Assembly (NCBI GenBank): GCA_018384835.1
Contig: JAHAYB010000390.1
Span: 1-5,350 of the forward strand
Reading direction: 5' to 3'
DNA: 5,350 nt
Source: Comamonas sp.
GTDB taxonomy: Bacteria; Pseudomonadota; Gammaproteobacteria; Burkholderiales; Burkholderiaceae_C
A model generated the notes under the pieces. That model was not told where the DNA came from. It worked only from the letters and a program-made list of their open reading frames with translations, and did no database searches. The first letter of the stretch is position 1. Every line of letters starts with the position of its first letter. This document shows positions 1 through 5,350 of this stretch, piece by piece. A program made the position numbers and the translations under genes.

Positions 1-2652
1 GGCAGTAGTGAACTAGGACACGCTTGGCAACAACCCTGGCCGCCCTTGGGCAGTAGCGAGGCCGCGCCCGCCGTCCTCGGCCACTGGGCGCGAGAGCTGG
101 GCGCAAGCCACCCGCAGCGCTTGGTTGCTAGCGCCAAAAGCTGGCTATCCCATGCGGCAGTGGATAGAACCGCCCCCATCCTGCCCTGGGGCGCGGGGGC
201 GGAGGTGGCCAAAATCTCCCCCTTGGAAGCCAGCGCCGCCTACCTAGCGCATCTGCGCACCGCCTGGGATGCCGCCCACCCGCAAGCGCCGCTGCACCAG
301 CAGCAAGTGGCCTTGACCGTGCCCGCCTCCTTTGACGAGGGCGCTAGAGCCTTGACCCTGGAAGCCGCCCGCCTGGCCGGTTTACCCCCCGTGCAATTGC
401 TGGAAGAGCCTAAAGCCGCCTTCCACGACTGGCTGCTGCTGCAAGGCGACGCGCTGGCCGCGCAACTGGCCACTAGCGAGCTGGCGTTGGTCGTCGATAT
501 AGGCGGCGGCACCACCGACCTGACCCTGATTGCCGTAGAACCACCCGCGCCCGAGCAAACGCAGCCACGCCTAACGCGCATTGCCGTCGGCGAGCACCTG
601 ATGCTGGGCGGGGACAACATGGATTTAAGCCTCGCCCACCAGCTAGAGCCGCGCTTTACCCAAGCGGGCGAGCGCCTGCCGCCTACCCGCTTTGCCCAAC
701 TGGTGCAGCGCTGCCGCAAGGCCAAAGAGCAGTTGCTGGCAGAAGATGCGCCCGACTCCCTGGCCGTCACCCTGCTGGGTGGTGGCTCGCGCCTGCTGGC
801 GCAAACACGTAGCTGCCCCTTGAGCCGCGCCCAGGTGCAGGAAATGGTGGTGGAAGGCTTTTTCCCCCTGGTCGCCGCCGATGCCACGCCCCAGCGTAGC
901 CGCTCTGGCCTACGCGGGCTGGGGCTGCCCTATCCGCAAGATGCCGCCATCACCCGCCATTTGGCAGAATTTTTACGCCAGCACAGCCCCCAGCGCTGGC
1001 CAGATACCGTGCTGCTTAACGGCGGCGTGTTCCACGCAGCGGCCTTGCGCCAGCGCCTGTCTGAGCAACTAGCGCAGTGGCGCGGCCAGCCCGTGCGCGT
1101 ATTGCACAACCCCCACCCAGATTGGGCGGTGGCGCGTGGCGCTTGCGCCCATGCCCTGGCGCAGCGCAGCCCCCAGGCACTGCCACGCATTGAAGGCGGC
1201 GCAGCCCGCAGCTACTGGCTGGCATTGCCCAGCAGCAGCAAAAAAGGCCAAAACACAACCACGCCCCAAGCCATCTGCTTGCTACCACGCGGCACACCCG
1301 AAGGCGTGGTGCTGCGCCTGACTGGGCGGCGCTTTGCCCTGCAACTGGGGCAGGCCGTGCGCTTTAACCTGCTGGCACGCAACCAGGGTGAGGCCAAAGC
1401 CGGCGAGCTAGCCACCATCAGTGGCGCAGGCTGGGTCGAATTACCGCCCATTGCCGAGGTGCTGCGCAGTACAGCCGGGCAACACAGCAAGCGCGTAGAA
1501 GTCCAACTACAAGCCAGCATGAGCGAAGTCGGCACGCTGGAAGTGCGCTGCACACAGCTAGACAGTGAAAAAAGCGAAAGAGGCGAAAGCACAGGTGCTG
1601 AACAGGAACCGTCTTGGCTGCTGCCCTTTAACGTGCGCGGCGCTATCGGCGCACATACGGATACGAATGCAGATAGCACCGACAGCGCCCAATCCGCCCC
1701 ATCAGCAGACGTAGCTACCCACCCCCAACTGCCCCAAGCGCTGGCCTTGGTTGAACGCATTTTTGGCAGCCAGGCGCAAGAAGTCAGCAGCAAAGAAGTG
1801 CGCCAATTACGCGCCAGCCTGGAAAAACTGCTGGGCACACGCGAAGGCTGGCCGCTGCCGCTGCTGCGCCAACTGCTCGATGCCCTGCTAGAGCGCAGCC
1901 GCCGCCGCAGGCGCAGCGCCGAACATGAGCGCGTGTGGCTCAACCTCACGGGCTGGTGCTTGCGCCCTGGGCTGGGCAGCCAGCTGGATGCCTGGCGTAT
2001 GGAACAACTTTGGGCGCTGTACGAGCAAGGCTTGGCACACAGCAAAGAAGCTGCCAACTGGACGGAATGGTGGGTGCTGTGGCGCAGAGTTGCCCCCGGC
2101 CTGGACGAAGCACAGCAAATGCAGGTGCTGGAAGCCGTGGCCGCCAGTATGCAAAAAACCGTACAGCGCAACGCCAAAGCACGCTGGGGCAGCTATGACG
2201 ACATGCTGCGCCTGCTAGCCGCCATGGAGGCCGTGCCCTGGGAGTTCCGCCAGGAAATGGGGCAATGGATGCTCAAGCGCCTACAGCGCCCCGATGAGCC
2301 TGCCCATACCTGGTGGGCCATTGGCCGCTTGGCCGCCCGTCAGCCCTTGGCAGCGAATGCCCATTTGGTGATGCCGCCCAGCGCCGCCCGTGAATTTTTA
2401 GATGCCTGCCTAGCGCAAGACTGGCGCAAAAACGAACACGCCATGTTTGCCGCCGTGCAAATCACCCGCATGACTGGCGAGCGCAGCCTGGACTGGGACG
2501 AAGCCACCCGCGCCCAAGTGCTAGCCAAGCTGCAAGCCAGCGGCGCACCCCGGCGCTGGCAAGACTTGGTGCAAAGCGTGCAAGCACTCGATGCCCAAGA
2601 CCAGCAGCGCAGCCTGGGCGAAAGCCTGCCGCCGGGGTTGGTGCTGCTGTAG
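1..2652 (+). CDS. Hsp70-family protein with C-terminal DUF3731-type region (5' end outside window)
   Basis: A non-canonical Hsp70/DnaK-like ATPase, probably a cytoplasmic chaperone-like protein; its client is unknown. The frame is open from base 1, so the TTG at 46 is only the first possible start in the window. The region it opens is already inside the ATPase domain, and the N-terminal phosphate-1 motif must lie upstream. Numbering from codon 46, visible Hsp70 motifs are VPASFD (92-97), EEPKAAF (120-126), the phosphate-2 loop DIGGGTTD (151-158) and the adenosine-site-like LLNGGVF (323-329). SAKSWLSH and VDRTAPILPWGA near the N-terminus are, as I recall, typical of this subfamily. A beta-rich middle part follows, then a polar low-complexity linker (about 535-560), then an alpha-helical C-terminal region (about 562-868) with RRRRR at 619-623 and HERVWLNLTGWCLRPG, which I recognise as DUF3731-like. 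In related genomes such genes often sit beside a second Hsp70 and a DUF2760 gene (recalled). Family confidence is high; function is unknown. Confidence 0.92.
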   Translation, partial: GSSELGHAWQQPWPPLGSSEAAPAVLGHWARELGASHPQRLVASAKSWLSHAAVDRTAPILPWGAGAEVAKISPLEASAAYLAHLRTAWDAAHPQAPLHQQQVALTVPASFDEGARALTLEAARLAGLPPVQLLEEPKAAFHDWLLLQGDALAAQLATSELALVVDIGGGTTDLTLIAVEPPAPEQTQPRLTRIAVGEHLMLGGDNMDLSLAHQLEPRFTQAGERLPPTRFAQLVQRCRKAKEQLLAEDAPDSLAVTLLGGGSRLLAQTRSCPLSRAQVQEMVVEGFFPLVAADATPQRSRSGLRGLGLPYPQDAAITRHLAEFLRQHSPQRWPDTVLLNGGVFHAAALRQRLSEQLAQWRGQPVRVLHNPHPDWAVARGACAHALAQRSPQALPRIEGGAARSYWLALPSSSKKGQNTTTPQAICLLPRGTPEGVVLRLTGRRFALQLGQAVRFNLLARNQGEAKAGELATISGAGWVELPPIAEVLRSTAGQHSKRVEVQLQASMSEVGTLEVRCTQLDSEKSERGESTGAEQEPSWLLPFNVRGAIGAHTDTNADSTDSAQSAPSADVATHPQLPQALALVERIFGSQAQEVSSKEVRQLRASLEKLLGTREGWPLPLLRQLLDALLERSRRRRRSAEHERVWLNLTGWCLRPGLGSQLDAWRMEQLWALYEQGLAHSKEAANWTEWWVLWRRVAPGLDEAQQMQVLEAVAASMQKTVQRNAKARWGSYDDMLRLLAAMEAVPWEFRQEMGQWMLKRLQRPDEPAHTWWAIGRLAARQPLAANAHLVMPPSAAREFLDACLAQDWRKNEHAMFAAVQITRMTGERSLDWDEATRAQVLAKLQASGAPRRWQDLVQSVQALDAQDQQRSLGESLPPGLVLL

Positions 2653-2694
2653 TGCCGCGCATTGTTCAGGGTTCATTGTTAAATCGTTAAGTTG
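2653..2694. other. Short gap between convergent genes
   Basis: Only 42 bp separate the stop of the Hsp70-like gene (TAG, 2650-2652) from the stop of the minus-strand coiled-coil gene (TAA, read at 2697-2695). No GC-rich hairpin followed by a T-tract is present for either direction. A weak stem is possible between GGGTT (2669-2673) and AACCC (2697-2701), and another between GTTAA (2686-2690) and TTAAC (2695-2699). Both are short, so I do not call an intrinsic terminator. ATTGTT occurs twice (2661-2666 and 2675-2680). Confidence 0.7.
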
Positions 2695-2701
2695 TTAACC
2701 C
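2678..2701. repeat. Three tandem 8-bp units starting GTTAA
   Basis: GTTAAATC, GTTAAGTT and GTTAACCC follow one another directly. The shared GTTAA recurs every 8 bp. Because 8 is not a multiple of 3 and TTAA is its own reverse complement, the three units place TAA in all three frames of both strands. The third unit overlaps the stop codon of the minus-strand gene. The array is AT-rich against a GC-rich background. Its role, if any, is unknown; it may simply be chance. Confidence 0.6.
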
Positions 2702-3183
2702 AGCGAAGCAACTACCGCTGCGCTTTGCTCTTGAGACAGCTCGGCCTCTTTCATCAGCTTGAGCAATTGCCCCATCGCGGTGGCAATGGCGCTGTTCAAC
2801 GCGCCTAGCTGCGATTGCAGTTGTTGCGCTTGGGCGTTGCGCTCTTCGGGGGAGAGGCTGCTGTCGCGCATCAAGGCTTGCAGGTCTTGTGTGCGCTCGG
2901 CGAGTTGTTTTTTCAGCTCGCGAATCATTTCCAGCAGCTTTTGCATGGTGTCTGGCAGGTCGTCGCTGTCTTGCACGTCCTCGCTGCCTTTTGCTGCGCG
3001 TGCTTGCTCTAGTGCGGCGGGGGAAATGCGTACCTGCGCACTGGGCGTTGCTTCTTCGGTTGCTGTGGTGGTTGTGGTGGTAGTGGCTGCTGCTTTTGGG
3101 CGCACCGTGGGTTGTGGCACGGTGGTTGCGGAGGTGTTGTGGGTTTGGGTGCTGATATGAATGGTGGAAAGGCTGTAGGACAT
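2695..3183 (-). CDS. Small coiled-coil protein, possibly FlxA-like, function unknown
   Basis: A 162-residue protein starting at ATG (3183-3181). Residues 1-50 are Ser/Thr-rich and disordered-looking, with seven Thr in a row (34-40), and have no hydrophobic signal peptide. A short motif VRISPAALEQARAA (51-64) follows, then an acidic stretch, then a long amphipathic helical part (about 76-147) with Leu/Met/Ile spaced as in a coiled coil. A break at SSLSPEER (108-115) suggests a helical hairpin. This pattern of two Gln/Leu-rich helices around a Ser-Pro-Glu turn resembles FlxA-like proteins, but that rests on overall pattern only. It lies 49 bp behind the SulP gene on the same strand and may share its transcript. 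No good Shine-Dalgarno sequence precedes the ATG; the leader is C-rich. The overlapping longer frame on this strand (2687-3220) gives an Arg/His-rich product without structure, so I prefer this one. Confidence 0.75.
   Translation of the reverse strand: MSYSLSTIHISTQTHNTSATTVPQPTVRPKAAATTTTTTTATEEATPSAQVRISPAALEQARAAKGSEDVQDSDDLPDTMQKLLEMIRELKKQLAERTQDLQALMRDSSLSPEERNAQAQQLQSQLGALNSAIATAMGQLLKLMKEAELSQEQSAAVVASLG
3064..3081 (-). repeat. Two 9-bp tandem units encoding the poly-Thr run
   Basis: On the plus strand TGTGGTGGT is repeated exactly twice. Read on the minus strand it gives ACCACCACA twice, six of the seven consecutive Thr codons of the coiled-coil protein; the seventh is ACT at 3084-3082. 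The unit is a multiple of three, so gain or loss would only change the length of the Thr linker. Confidence 0.8.
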
Positions 3184-3232
3184 GGCTAATGGGGCTGTGG
3201 AGGGGGGGAGGGAGGCTCAATCTATGCTGGCA
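3184..3232 (-). other. C-rich leader of the coiled-coil gene without a clear ribosome binding site
   Basis: This is the 49-bp gap between the SulP stop and the ATG of the small gene. On the transcribed (minus) sense it is pyrimidine-rich, with runs of C and CCTCC, and has no AGGAGG-like element at the usual distance before the ATG at 3183. On the plus strand the same bases form G runs at 3191-3194, 3202-3208 and 3210-3212. These fit the pattern of four G-triplets with loops of 1 to 7 bases (splitting the 7-G run), so a G-quadruplex is possible on the DNA template strand. I see no terminator hairpin here. Confidence 0.5.
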
Positions 3233-4966
3233 TTATTCTGATGCTTTAAGCGCATGAAAGGCTTCAGCCTGGGTCATAAAAATGCAGCCCGATAGCCAGT
3301 CTTGCAGCCCGGTGCGCTCTAAGCGGTCGCGCACCGGGCCTTTGATTTCCGACAGGTGCAGTTGCAGGCCGCGCCCTGCCAGGTCGCGGTTGAGCTGTTG
3401 CAAAACTTCCAGCCCAGTGAAGTCAATGCCGTTGACCCCGCTCATCATCAGCACCACATGGCGCACGGCGGGGCGCTGAGCCAGCAGGCCAAATAGCGCA
3501 TCCGATACCCAGCGGGAGTTGGTGAAGACCAGGCTTTCATCCACGCGCACACTTAGCACATGGGGCTGTACCTGCACGTTAAAGCGCTTGACATTGCGAA
3601 ACACATCGCTGCCTGCCAAGCGACCTACTTCCGTCCAGTGCGGGCGGGCGGTGCGTTGCAGCAGCAGGCCAATCGCCCCAATCACCCCCACCAGCAAGGC
3701 GGTTTGCACGCCAACAAAAAAGGTCAAGCTAGTCACTAGCAGCATCAGCAAAAACTCGGTGCGCGAATGCTTCCAAGCCTGGCGGTAGGGGGTGCTATCG
3801 ACCAAAGAAAGCACGGCAATGATGATGGTGGCCGCCAAAATCGTGCGCGGCAGGTATTGCAGCACATCGCCCAGTAGCAGCATGGCAATGGCTAGAAAGG
3901 CAGCCGTCCACACCCCCGCCAGACGGGTACGCGCACCCGCATCAAAGTTGACAATGCTGCGCGAGAAGCCGCCCGTGACCGGCATTCCACCGGTAAGGCT
4001 GGCCACGGCATTCGCCCCTGCCAAGCCAAACAACTCGCGCCGCGCAGAAATGCGCTCGCCGCGCTTTGCGCCCAGGGCTTCGGCCACGGCCAGGCTTTCC
4101 ACATAGGCCACCAAGGCCAGCAGGAGGGCGGGGGAGAGCAGTGCCTCCCACACGGCCAGCGGCGCTTGCCACGGCCAGGGAAATTGCAGACCATCGCCCA
4201 GGCTGACGCTGCCTGTTAGCGCTACCCCCTGGCTGGCTTGGGGCGAGCTGGCTGCCCACACAATGCCCGCTGCCACCACCACAATAGGGGCGGCGCGTGC
4301 CAGTAACTGCGCTGGTCTGGCAGCCAGCCCCAGCGTTTGAAAAAGCCAACTGCCGTAACGGCGCAGCAGCCATAAGGCTAGTAAGGCCAGCAGCCCCAGC
4401 ACGGCGGTGCTGCTGTGGGCGGCCAAGCTGCTAGCCGCTTGCCAAGACTGCCATAGCTCCAAGGCCGTGCCCCCGCCCAGCGGCAAGCCCAGCAAGGTGG
4501 GTAACTGCCCCAGGGCAATCATGAGCGAAGCACCGGTTACAAAGCCGTGTAGTACCGGAGCGCCCAGCAAGGCCGCCAGGGTTTCCAGACGCAGCAAGGC
4601 CGCCAGCAGCAGCAAGGCTGCCATTTCCAGCGCCAGCACCAAGGCGGCCAGATGGGGGGCAATGCCGTGGCTGCTGGCCACGCCTGCAATGGCCTGCGCC
4701 GTCATCATCGAAATTACCGCCACCGGACCGATGGCTAAGGTGGTACTGCTGCCCAAAGCGGCATAAGCCAGAATGGGCAGCAAGCTAGCCATCACCCCCA
4801 CGACTGGGGGCAGCCCCGCCAGCAGGGCATAAGCCAGGCTTTGCGGCACGAGCAAGATGGTGACGATAAGGGCGGCCAGCACATCCTCACCCAGGGCGTG
4901 CTGGCGGTATTGCTGCCAGCGCAAGGCAAGGCTAGCGGACGATAGGGAGGGGGCGGGAGCGGACAC
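3233..4966 (-). CDS. SulP-family anion transporter with C-terminal STAS domain
   Basis: Inner-membrane transporter of the SulP/SLC26 family, 577 residues, a normal full length. The membrane part (about 25-435) is strongly hydrophobic. It opens with the family signature LVPQSLAYALLAGLPPVVG (39-57), then GSSTTLAIGPVAVIS (72-86). AYVESLAVAEALGAKRG (287-303), GANAVASLTGGMPVTGGFSRS (317-337) and GARTRLAG (344-351) are all classic SulP blocks. A cytoplasmic STAS domain (about 460-572) follows, with its conserved loop at VNGIDFTGLEVL (511-522). Family members carry sulfate, bicarbonate, dicarboxylates or other anions; sequence alone does not decide, so sulfate is only a default guess. Translation starts at GTG (4966-4964). 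No ATG or TTG occurs in this frame between it and the rnr stop, and the next internal Met (59) lies past the first signature, so GTG is the best start despite a poor Shine-Dalgarno sequence. It lies 86 bp after rnr and 49 bp before the coiled-coil gene. Confidence 0.95.
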   Translation of the reverse strand: MSAPAPSLSSASLALRWQQYRQHALGEDVLAALIVTILLVPQSLAYALLAGLPPVVGVMASLLPILAYAALGSSTTLAIGPVAVISMMTAQAIAGVASSHGIAPHLAALVLALEMAALLLLAALLRLETLAALLGAPVLHGFVTGASLMIALGQLPTLLGLPLGGGTALELWQSWQAASSLAAHSSTAVLGLLALLALWLLRRYGSWLFQTLGLAARPAQLLARAAPIVVVAAGIVWAASSPQASQGVALTGSVSLGDGLQFPWPWQAPLAVWEALLSPALLLALVAYVESLAVAEALGAKRGERISARRELFGLAGANAVASLTGGMPVTGGFSRSIVNFDAGARTRLAGVWTAAFLAIAMLLLGDVLQYLPRTILAATIIIAVLSLVDSTPYRQAWKHSRTEFLLMLLVTSLTFFVGVQTALLVGVIGAIGLLLQRTARPHWTEVGRLAGSDVFRNVKRFNVQVQPHVLSVRVDESLVFTNSRWVSDALFGLLAQRPAVRHVVLMMSGVNGIDFTGLEVLQQLNRDLAGRGLQLHLSEIKGPVRDRLERTGLQDWLSGCIFMTQAEAFHALKASE

Positions 4967-5052
4967 CGGGGCTTTAAGAGAGCAGTAGATAGGCGCTAAG
5001 AGCGTGTTTACGCCCTCAGCGCGGGGCGGGGGGATAAAAATGGATTTATGTT
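4967..5052 (-). other. Gap between rnr and the SulP gene
   Basis: This 86-bp stretch contains, in transcription order, an AT-rich part just after the rnr stop (about 5052-5034), a C-rich run (about 5033-5023), an imperfect hairpin (5022-4993) and a pyrimidine-rich leader up to the GTG start. No convincing -35/-10 pair stands out, and no purine-rich Shine-Dalgarno sequence lies just before the GTG. Whether SulP has its own promoter here or reads through from rnr cannot be settled from the sequence. Confidence 0.6.
4993..5022 (-). terminator. Imperfect hairpin after rnr: possible terminator or SulP leader structure
   Basis: On the minus sense, GCGCT pairs with AGCGC (outer 5 bp), GAG pairs with CTC (3 bp, a 2-base TT bulge on the 3' side), and CG pairs with CG (2 bp, a 2-base GG bulge on the 5' side) around a 6-base loop. 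About 10 pairs form in total. The bases after it (4992-4977) are pyrimidine-rich but not a U-tract, so a standard Rho-independent terminator is not proven. Alternatives are an mRNA-stabilising 3' end of rnr or a leader structure of the SulP message. Confidence 0.4.
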
Positions 5053-5350
5053 TTAACGCCGCTTGGCCTTTTTGGCCGTTACGGCGGCGCTGGGCTTGCC
5101 CGCTTTGTGGCTGGATGGGTGCTGTGGCTTGCCGCCCTTCTTACCCGTGTTGGGGCGTGGGCTGTTAGGGATAAACAAGCCTTCATCCTCCTGCGCCCCA
5201 GGTGCTTGTGCCAGCAAGGCGGCGGTGCGTCGCGCTGCGCGGCTGCGCCCAGCGCTACGGCGCAGGGGTGGCCAGTCGAACTCATCTATGGCATCGAGGG
5301 GACGAAAATCAATGCGCCGCGCATCCAAATCAACCCGGCTCACTTGTACC
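5053..5350 (-). CDS. rnr: Ribonuclease R, C-terminal end (start outside window)
   Basis: The last 98 whole codons of a gene that enters from the right edge. The first residues, VQVSRVDLDARRIDFR, match the end of the S1 RNA-binding domain of RNase R, where a V-x-R-V-D-L-D-x-R-K/R-I-D-F block closes the last beta strand (recalled). RNase R is a processive 3'-to-5' exonuclease that degrades structured RNA, including rRNA and mRNA in quality control. The catalytic RNB domain lies outside the window. After the S1 end comes a tail of about 80 residues: an Arg/Ala-rich part, a short acidic patch (QEDEG), then a Lys-rich end with GKKGGK and a final KKAKRR. A basic tail is usual in RNase R; in E. coli it takes part in trans-translation. 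The GTG at 5343-5341 is inside the gene and not the real start. A different S1-domain protein is the main alternative but fits less well. Confidence 0.8.
   Translation of the reverse strand, partial: VQVSRVDLDARRIDFRPLDAIDEFDWPPLRRSAGRSRAARRTAALLAQAPGAQEDEGLFIPNSPRPNTGKKGGKPQHPSSHKAGKPSAAVTAKKAKRR

Noticed and set aside
1..60. Near-repeat of 12 bp (GGCAGTAGTGAA at 1-12, GGCAGTAGCGAG at 49-60), coding GSSE twice
   Set aside because: Two copies, 10 of 12 bases equal, with no further similarity around them; probably chance within a Gly/Ser-rich stretch.
1212..2177. Long open frame of 321 codons antisense to the Hsp70-like gene
   Set aside because: The product is Ser/Arg/Cys/Trp-rich with no recognisable domain, and the plus-strand frame has clear Hsp70 motifs on both sides. 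Long antisense frames are expected in GC-rich genes.
2669..2701. Bidirectional terminator between the convergent genes
   Set aside because: The possible stems are only 5 bp, AT-rich or with a 23-base loop, and there is no T-tract.
2759..3160. 133-codon plus-strand frame opposite the coiled-coil gene, with a Val-rich hydrophobic stretch
   Set aside because: The Val run is simply the antisense of the Thr codons, and the Cys/Ser-rich composition looks like a shadow of the real gene.
2687..3220. Alternative 177-codon minus-strand frame overlapping the coiled-coil gene, starting at TTG
   Set aside because: The product is His/Arg-rich without structure, whereas the 2695-3183 frame gives an ordered heptad pattern and an ATG start.
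3942..4373. 143-codon minus-strand frame inside the SulP gene
   Set aside because: It is out of frame with a gene that has unbroken SulP motifs along its whole length, and its product has no recognisable features.
4991..5060. Promoter for the SulP gene
   Set aside because: AT-rich hexamers exist near 5036-5057 but no -35/-10 pair at proper spacing can be supported.

Overview
This window looks like ordinary chromosome from a high-GC proteobacterium, most likely a betaproteobacterium of the order Burkholderiales (perhaps Comamonadaceae). That placement is an inference. It rests on the GC- and Ala/Leu/Gln-rich coding style, on an Hsp70-DUF3731 chaperone of a type I associate with this group, and on an RNase R tail that reads like the betaproteobacterial version. 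I see no mobile element, CRISPR array, tRNA, rRNA or clear sign of recent transfer.

Layout: positions 1-2652 (+) hold most of a large non-canonical Hsp70-family protein whose N-terminus lies before the window. It converges, across a 42-bp gap, on a gene group on the minus strand. Reading that group in the direction of transcription, from the right edge leftwards, there are three genes: the 3' end of rnr (RNase R, 5053-5350, start outside the window), a complete SulP-family anion transporter with a C-terminal STAS domain (3233-4966), and a small coiled-coil protein of unknown function, possibly FlxA-like (2695-3183). The gaps are 86 bp (rnr to sulP) and 49 bp (sulP to the small gene). The three could be co-transcribed, but the rnr-sulP gap carries an imperfect hairpin that may separate them.

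The genes do not form an obvious pathway: a chaperone-like ATPase, an RNA exonuclease, an anion transporter and a coiled-coil protein. I found no convincing new multi-gene system. The items most worth a second look are the small coiled-coil protein with its Shine-Dalgarno-poor, pyrimidine-rich leader (a potential G-quadruplex on the opposite strand), the 8-bp-periodic GTTAA repeat between the convergent genes, which puts stop codons in all six frames, and the hairpin between rnr and sulP.
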